This document shows, piece by piece, positions 63,070 through 64,000 of a DNA stretch of 64,000 bases. Source of the DNA: Flavobacterium chryseum (lineage in GTDB: Bacteria; Bacteroidota; Bacteroidia; Flavobacteriales; Flavobacteriaceae); the NCBI RefSeq assembly GCF_004362015.1, contig NZ_SNWW01000006.1, positions 124,001-188,000 on the forward strand, given 5' to 3'. Below the pieces are notes generated by a model. It worked only from the letters and a program-made list of their open reading frames with translations. It ran no database searches and was not told where the DNA came from. Within the stretch, counting starts at the first letter, position 1. Each line of letters begins with the position of its first letter. A program made the translations under genes and the position numbers.

Positions 63070-63927
63070 TTATTTGCTAATCAGGTACGTGTTGTTTCCT
63101 GTCGACTGAATTTTAATTTCAAGTGCAAAAGCAATAGTTTGCAGCATTTCATACAAACCTTGTCTGGTATCGAGTGTTCCCTGCATTTTAAGATTTTTTA
63201 AATCTTCATCAAGATAATTGACCGAAAATGCATGATCTGATTTTAATTTGCTTAAAACTTCTTCAAGGCTTAAATCATCAACATAAATCAAAACCTTTTT
63301 CCAGTCCGGTTCAAAAACATTTGTTCTTTGTTTGTTTACCGTCGACGATTTTTCAGCATAAACTGCTTTGTAGCCTCTTACCAGCAAAACACTATTTTGA
63401 TTGGTTTCTACTTTTACTTTTCCGGTTCTGACATTTACTTCGGGTTCTTTATTACCGTAAGCTTTAATATTAAATGAAGTTCCTAAAACAGTAGTTTTAA
63501 TACTTCCTGAACTGATAATAAAAGGTCTTGACGGATCGCGTTTTACTTCAAAAAAAGCTTCCCCTTTTAAGGTTACGGTTCTTTCGTTTTTTAGAAAATG
63601 TGAAGGATATTCGAGTTCAGAATTTTCATTTAACCAGACACGTGTTCCATCAGGCAAAAACAACAGTCGTATGTCTTTATTAAATGTTTTGGTAGCCGTA
63701 ATTTCCTGTTTAGAAAAATTGGATTGAATAAAAGCATGATACGTGCTTATAGAAAGTATAAATACGGCACAGGCAACGGCCATCCAGTTATAAAGATTTT
63801 TGTACTTATCAATTGTAACCTTCCGTATATTATTCCACATACGGGCATTAGTTTCATCAGGAAGAATGCCTCTGTTTGGTATTGCGTTCCATTCTTCTCT
63901 TACTCTTTTAGACTTCATTACAATCAA
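63070..63927 (-). CDS. FecR-family anti-sigma factor
   Basis: This 285-residue protein has a short cytoplasmic part, one membrane helix (about 46-66, YNWMAVACAVFILSISTYHA), a FecR domain (about 80-180, DIRLLFLPDGTRVWLNE and LKGEAFFEVKRDPSRPF) and a C-terminal DUF4974 domain. It lies 147 bp upstream of the TonB receptor gene. Its sigma factor should lie just past the right edge: a frame read on the minus strand ends in TAA at 63974-63976, which might be that gene's tail. Start 63918 (Met4) is an alternative. Confidence 0.92.
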   Translation of the reverse strand: MIVMKSKRVREEWNAIPNRGILPDETNARMWNNIRKVTIDKYKNLYNWMAVACAVFILSISTYHAFIQSNFSKQEITATKTFNKDIRLLFLPDGTRVWLNENSELEYPSHFLKNERTVTLKGEAFFEVKRDPSRPFIISSGSIKTTVLGTSFNIKAYGNKEPEVNVRTGKVKVETNQNSVLLVRGYKAVYAEKSSTVNKQRTNVFEPDWKKVLIYVDDLSLEEVLSKLKSDHAFSVNYLDEDLKNLKMQGTLDTRQGLYEMLQTIAFALEIKIQSTGNNTYLISK

Positions 63928-64000
63928 TAATTAATAGTGAAAATTACAGGCGAATCTTCTCGATTCAACTACATTAGATTTCGACTCTTTTAAATATCAC

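Noticed and set aside
53369..63927. Second TonB locus as a polysaccharide utilisation locus
   Set aside because: No SusD partner and no glycoside hydrolase is present, so the ligand need not be a glycan.

Overview
The window is a stretch of a Bacteroidota chromosome, almost certainly Flavobacterium or a close relative. The evidence is its low G+C content, a SusC/SusD pair, FecR anti-sigma factors with STN-domain TonB receptors, type IX secretion (T9SS) tails, lipoproteins with an acidic Cys-Gln-Asn-Asp-Asp style surface-export motif, and promoters of the TAnnTTTG type. No rRNA, tRNA, CRISPR array, transposase or phage gene was seen. The assignment is inferred from gene content, not from a marker gene.

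Layout. 0-5.8 kb (minus strand): a cell-surface signalling and uptake locus with ECF sigma factor, FecR, SusC with STN domain, and a SusD cut by the left edge. 6-7.2 kb: two secreted proteins of unknown role. 7.5-13.0 kb (plus): a compact biosynthetic cluster with FAD oxidoreductase, methyltransferase and type III polyketide synthase, then, after a long inverted repeat, FabZ-like dehydratase, ketoacyl-ACP synthase, acyl carrier protein and phosphopantetheinyl transferase. 13-18.1 kb: an MreB without mreC, an SDR-like protein lacking the catalytic Tyr/Lys, a Crp-type regulator, an ArsR-SRPBCC pair with a visible operator, a 61-residue peptide and MsrA. 18.4-22.6 kb: two tiny membrane proteins followed by a T9SS cargo protein and a large secreted protein. 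23.2-26.4 kb: a CheB-CheR-PAS-kinase fusion whose CheB and kinase active sites both look lost.

26.6-50 kb reads as a stress-tolerance island. It has a basic/acidic small protein pair, a DUF2892-SRPBCC protein, a frameshifted MscS channel, a GH130 enzyme and a second predicted carbohydrate enzyme, a helicase, catalase HPII, two YciE/YciF ferritin-like proteins, a zinc alcohol dehydrogenase, an FAD-Rieske oxidoreductase, and a glycosyltransferase - UDP-galactopyranose mutase - glycosidase - nucleotidyltransferase - SET run followed by CinA and a single-domain response regulator. 50-53 kb: a divergent HxlR regulator/azoreductase pair with a perfect operator, a 3-methyladenine DNA glycosylase and a TPR protein.

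53.4-63.9 kb (minus): a second FecR/TonB-receptor locus. Its sigma factor must lie beyond the right edge if present. It continues into two tandemly duplicated surface beta-helix lipoproteins, a T9SS cargo protein, another lipoprotein and a lipoprotein S41 protease. The best candidates for something undescribed are the type III PKS plus ACP cluster, the catalytically degenerate CheB-CheR hub, and the duplicated lipoproteins that share a conserved leader.
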